Below, piece after piece: positions 6,304 through 6,824 of a DNA stretch of 6,824 nucleotides. Made by a program: the position numbers and the translations under genes. The number at the start of each line of letters is the position of its first letter. The first letter of the stretch is position 1. The stretch is taken from NCBI GenBank assembly GCA_031262265.1, contig JAISIB010000141.1, forward strand, positions 1-6,824, written 5' to 3'. The notes under the pieces are model-generated. The model was not told where the DNA came from and did no database searches. It saw only the letters and a list, made by a program, of their open reading frames with translations. The DNA comes from Prevotellaceae bacterium. GTDB taxonomy: Bacteria > Bacteroidota > Bacteroidia > Bacteroidales > Bacteroidaceae.

Positions 6304-6824
6304 CGGCAGTAGGGTTGAAACGATAACCGAAACCCGAACGATTCTCTATCCGATTGGCATATTTGCCTAGTTTCTTGCGCAAACGCGTAATATGCACGTC
6401 CACCGTTCGTTCCGTAATATAGGTAGAATCTTCCCATACCTTATCTATGATCGTATCGCGCGGATATACTTTGTTCGGATGGCGTGTCAAGAAAACCAAT
6501 AACTGAAATTCCGTTTTTGTCAACTTCACGGGTTGACCGTCTATGCTGAATTCTTTCGTATCCAAGTCGATTCTCCAAGGTTCAAAGACAATAATCGACT
6601 CTTCCTCCGACTGGAAAGACACGGGCTGCGTACGCCGACAGACGGCACGCACCCGCGCAAGCACTTCCTTCACGGAAAACGGTTTGGCAATGTAATCGTC
6701 GCCACCGACCGAGAAACCGGTCAGCATATCATTCTCGGTATTCTTAGCCGTCAGGAAGATAATGGGCACGTGATTGCCTGCTTTTCGAATTCGCTGCGCA
6801 AACGTGTAACCCGACATGCCGACC
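6287..6824 (-). CDS. OmpR/PhoB-type response regulator, N-terminus outside the window
   Basis: DNA-binding partner of the downstream kinase. The visible part (about 178 residues) begins late in the receiver domain at VGMSGYTFAQRIRK; an estimated 50 or so residues with the acidic pocket and phospho-accepting aspartate lie beyond the window, so the ATG at 6817 is internal. The remaining receiver landmarks are the switch threonine in IIFLTAKNTEND and the conserved lysine in GGDDYIAKPFSVKE. After a linker comes a complete winged-helix domain (about visible residues 78-168): LTKTEFQLLVFLTRHPNKV, the recognition helix region ERTVDVHITRLRKKL, and the wing GFGYRF. The stop (complement of 6287-6289) falls inside the kinase start region. 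Targets cannot be deduced. Confidence 0.97.
   Translation of the reverse strand, partial: VGMSGYTFAQRIRKAGNHVPIIFLTAKNTENDMLTGFSVGGDDYIAKPFSVKEVLARVRAVCRRTQPVSFQSEEESIIVFEPWRIDLDTKEFSIDGQPVKLTKTEFQLLVFLTRHPNKVYPRDTIIDKVWEDSTYITERTVDVHITRLRKKLGKYANRIENRSGFGYRFNPTADEIDA

Overview
The window looks like ordinary, gene-dense chromosome from a member of the Bacteroidota, most likely the order Bacteroidales. The case rests on several things. MetK has the long Bacteroidota form. The gene order DUF4271 membrane protein, HemD-like protein, rnpA, yidD, tatD is one I know from that phylum. Individual proteins have Bacteroidota-type sequences (LOG protein with GAG in place of GGG, HemD with a YRKRK motif, a short TatD). 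Genes lack obvious Shine-Dalgarno sites, and the one promoter-like element resembles the Bacteroides -7 box TAnnTTTG. I cannot name the genus.

Plus strand, 1-4653: seven genes run head to tail with gaps of at most 13 bases or 4-base ATGA overlaps, so they are probably one operon. They are metK (5' end cut off by the window), a LOG-family nucleotide phosphoribohydrolase, a six-helix DUF4271 membrane protein, a HemD-like protein, rnpA (RNase P protein), yidD (membrane insertion factor) and a TatD-type metal-dependent hydrolase. The functions are mixed: S-adenosylmethionine supply, nucleotide salvage, tetrapyrrole-like chemistry, tRNA maturation, membrane protein biogenesis and nuclease activity. 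The promoter must lie upstream of the window or inside metK.

Minus strand, 6824-4604: an OmpR/PhoB-type response regulator (N-terminus outside the window) overlaps by 17 bases a small histidine kinase that has two transmembrane helices but almost no extracytoplasmic loop. After 32 bases comes thyA, a complete and canonical thymidylate synthase. A good -7-type promoter element lies just ahead of thyA, so it can probably be transcribed apart from the two-component genes.

The two units converge, and the ends of tatD and thyA overlap by 50 bases, leaving no intergenic space for a conventional terminator. There are no gene-free stretches over 300 bases, and I saw no tRNA or rRNA genes, insertion sequences, CRISPR arrays or phage genes. 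I found no clear novel system. The points most worth a second look are the apparently sensorless kinase, the conserved but poorly understood DUF4271/HemD-like pair, and the tatD/thyA tail overlap.
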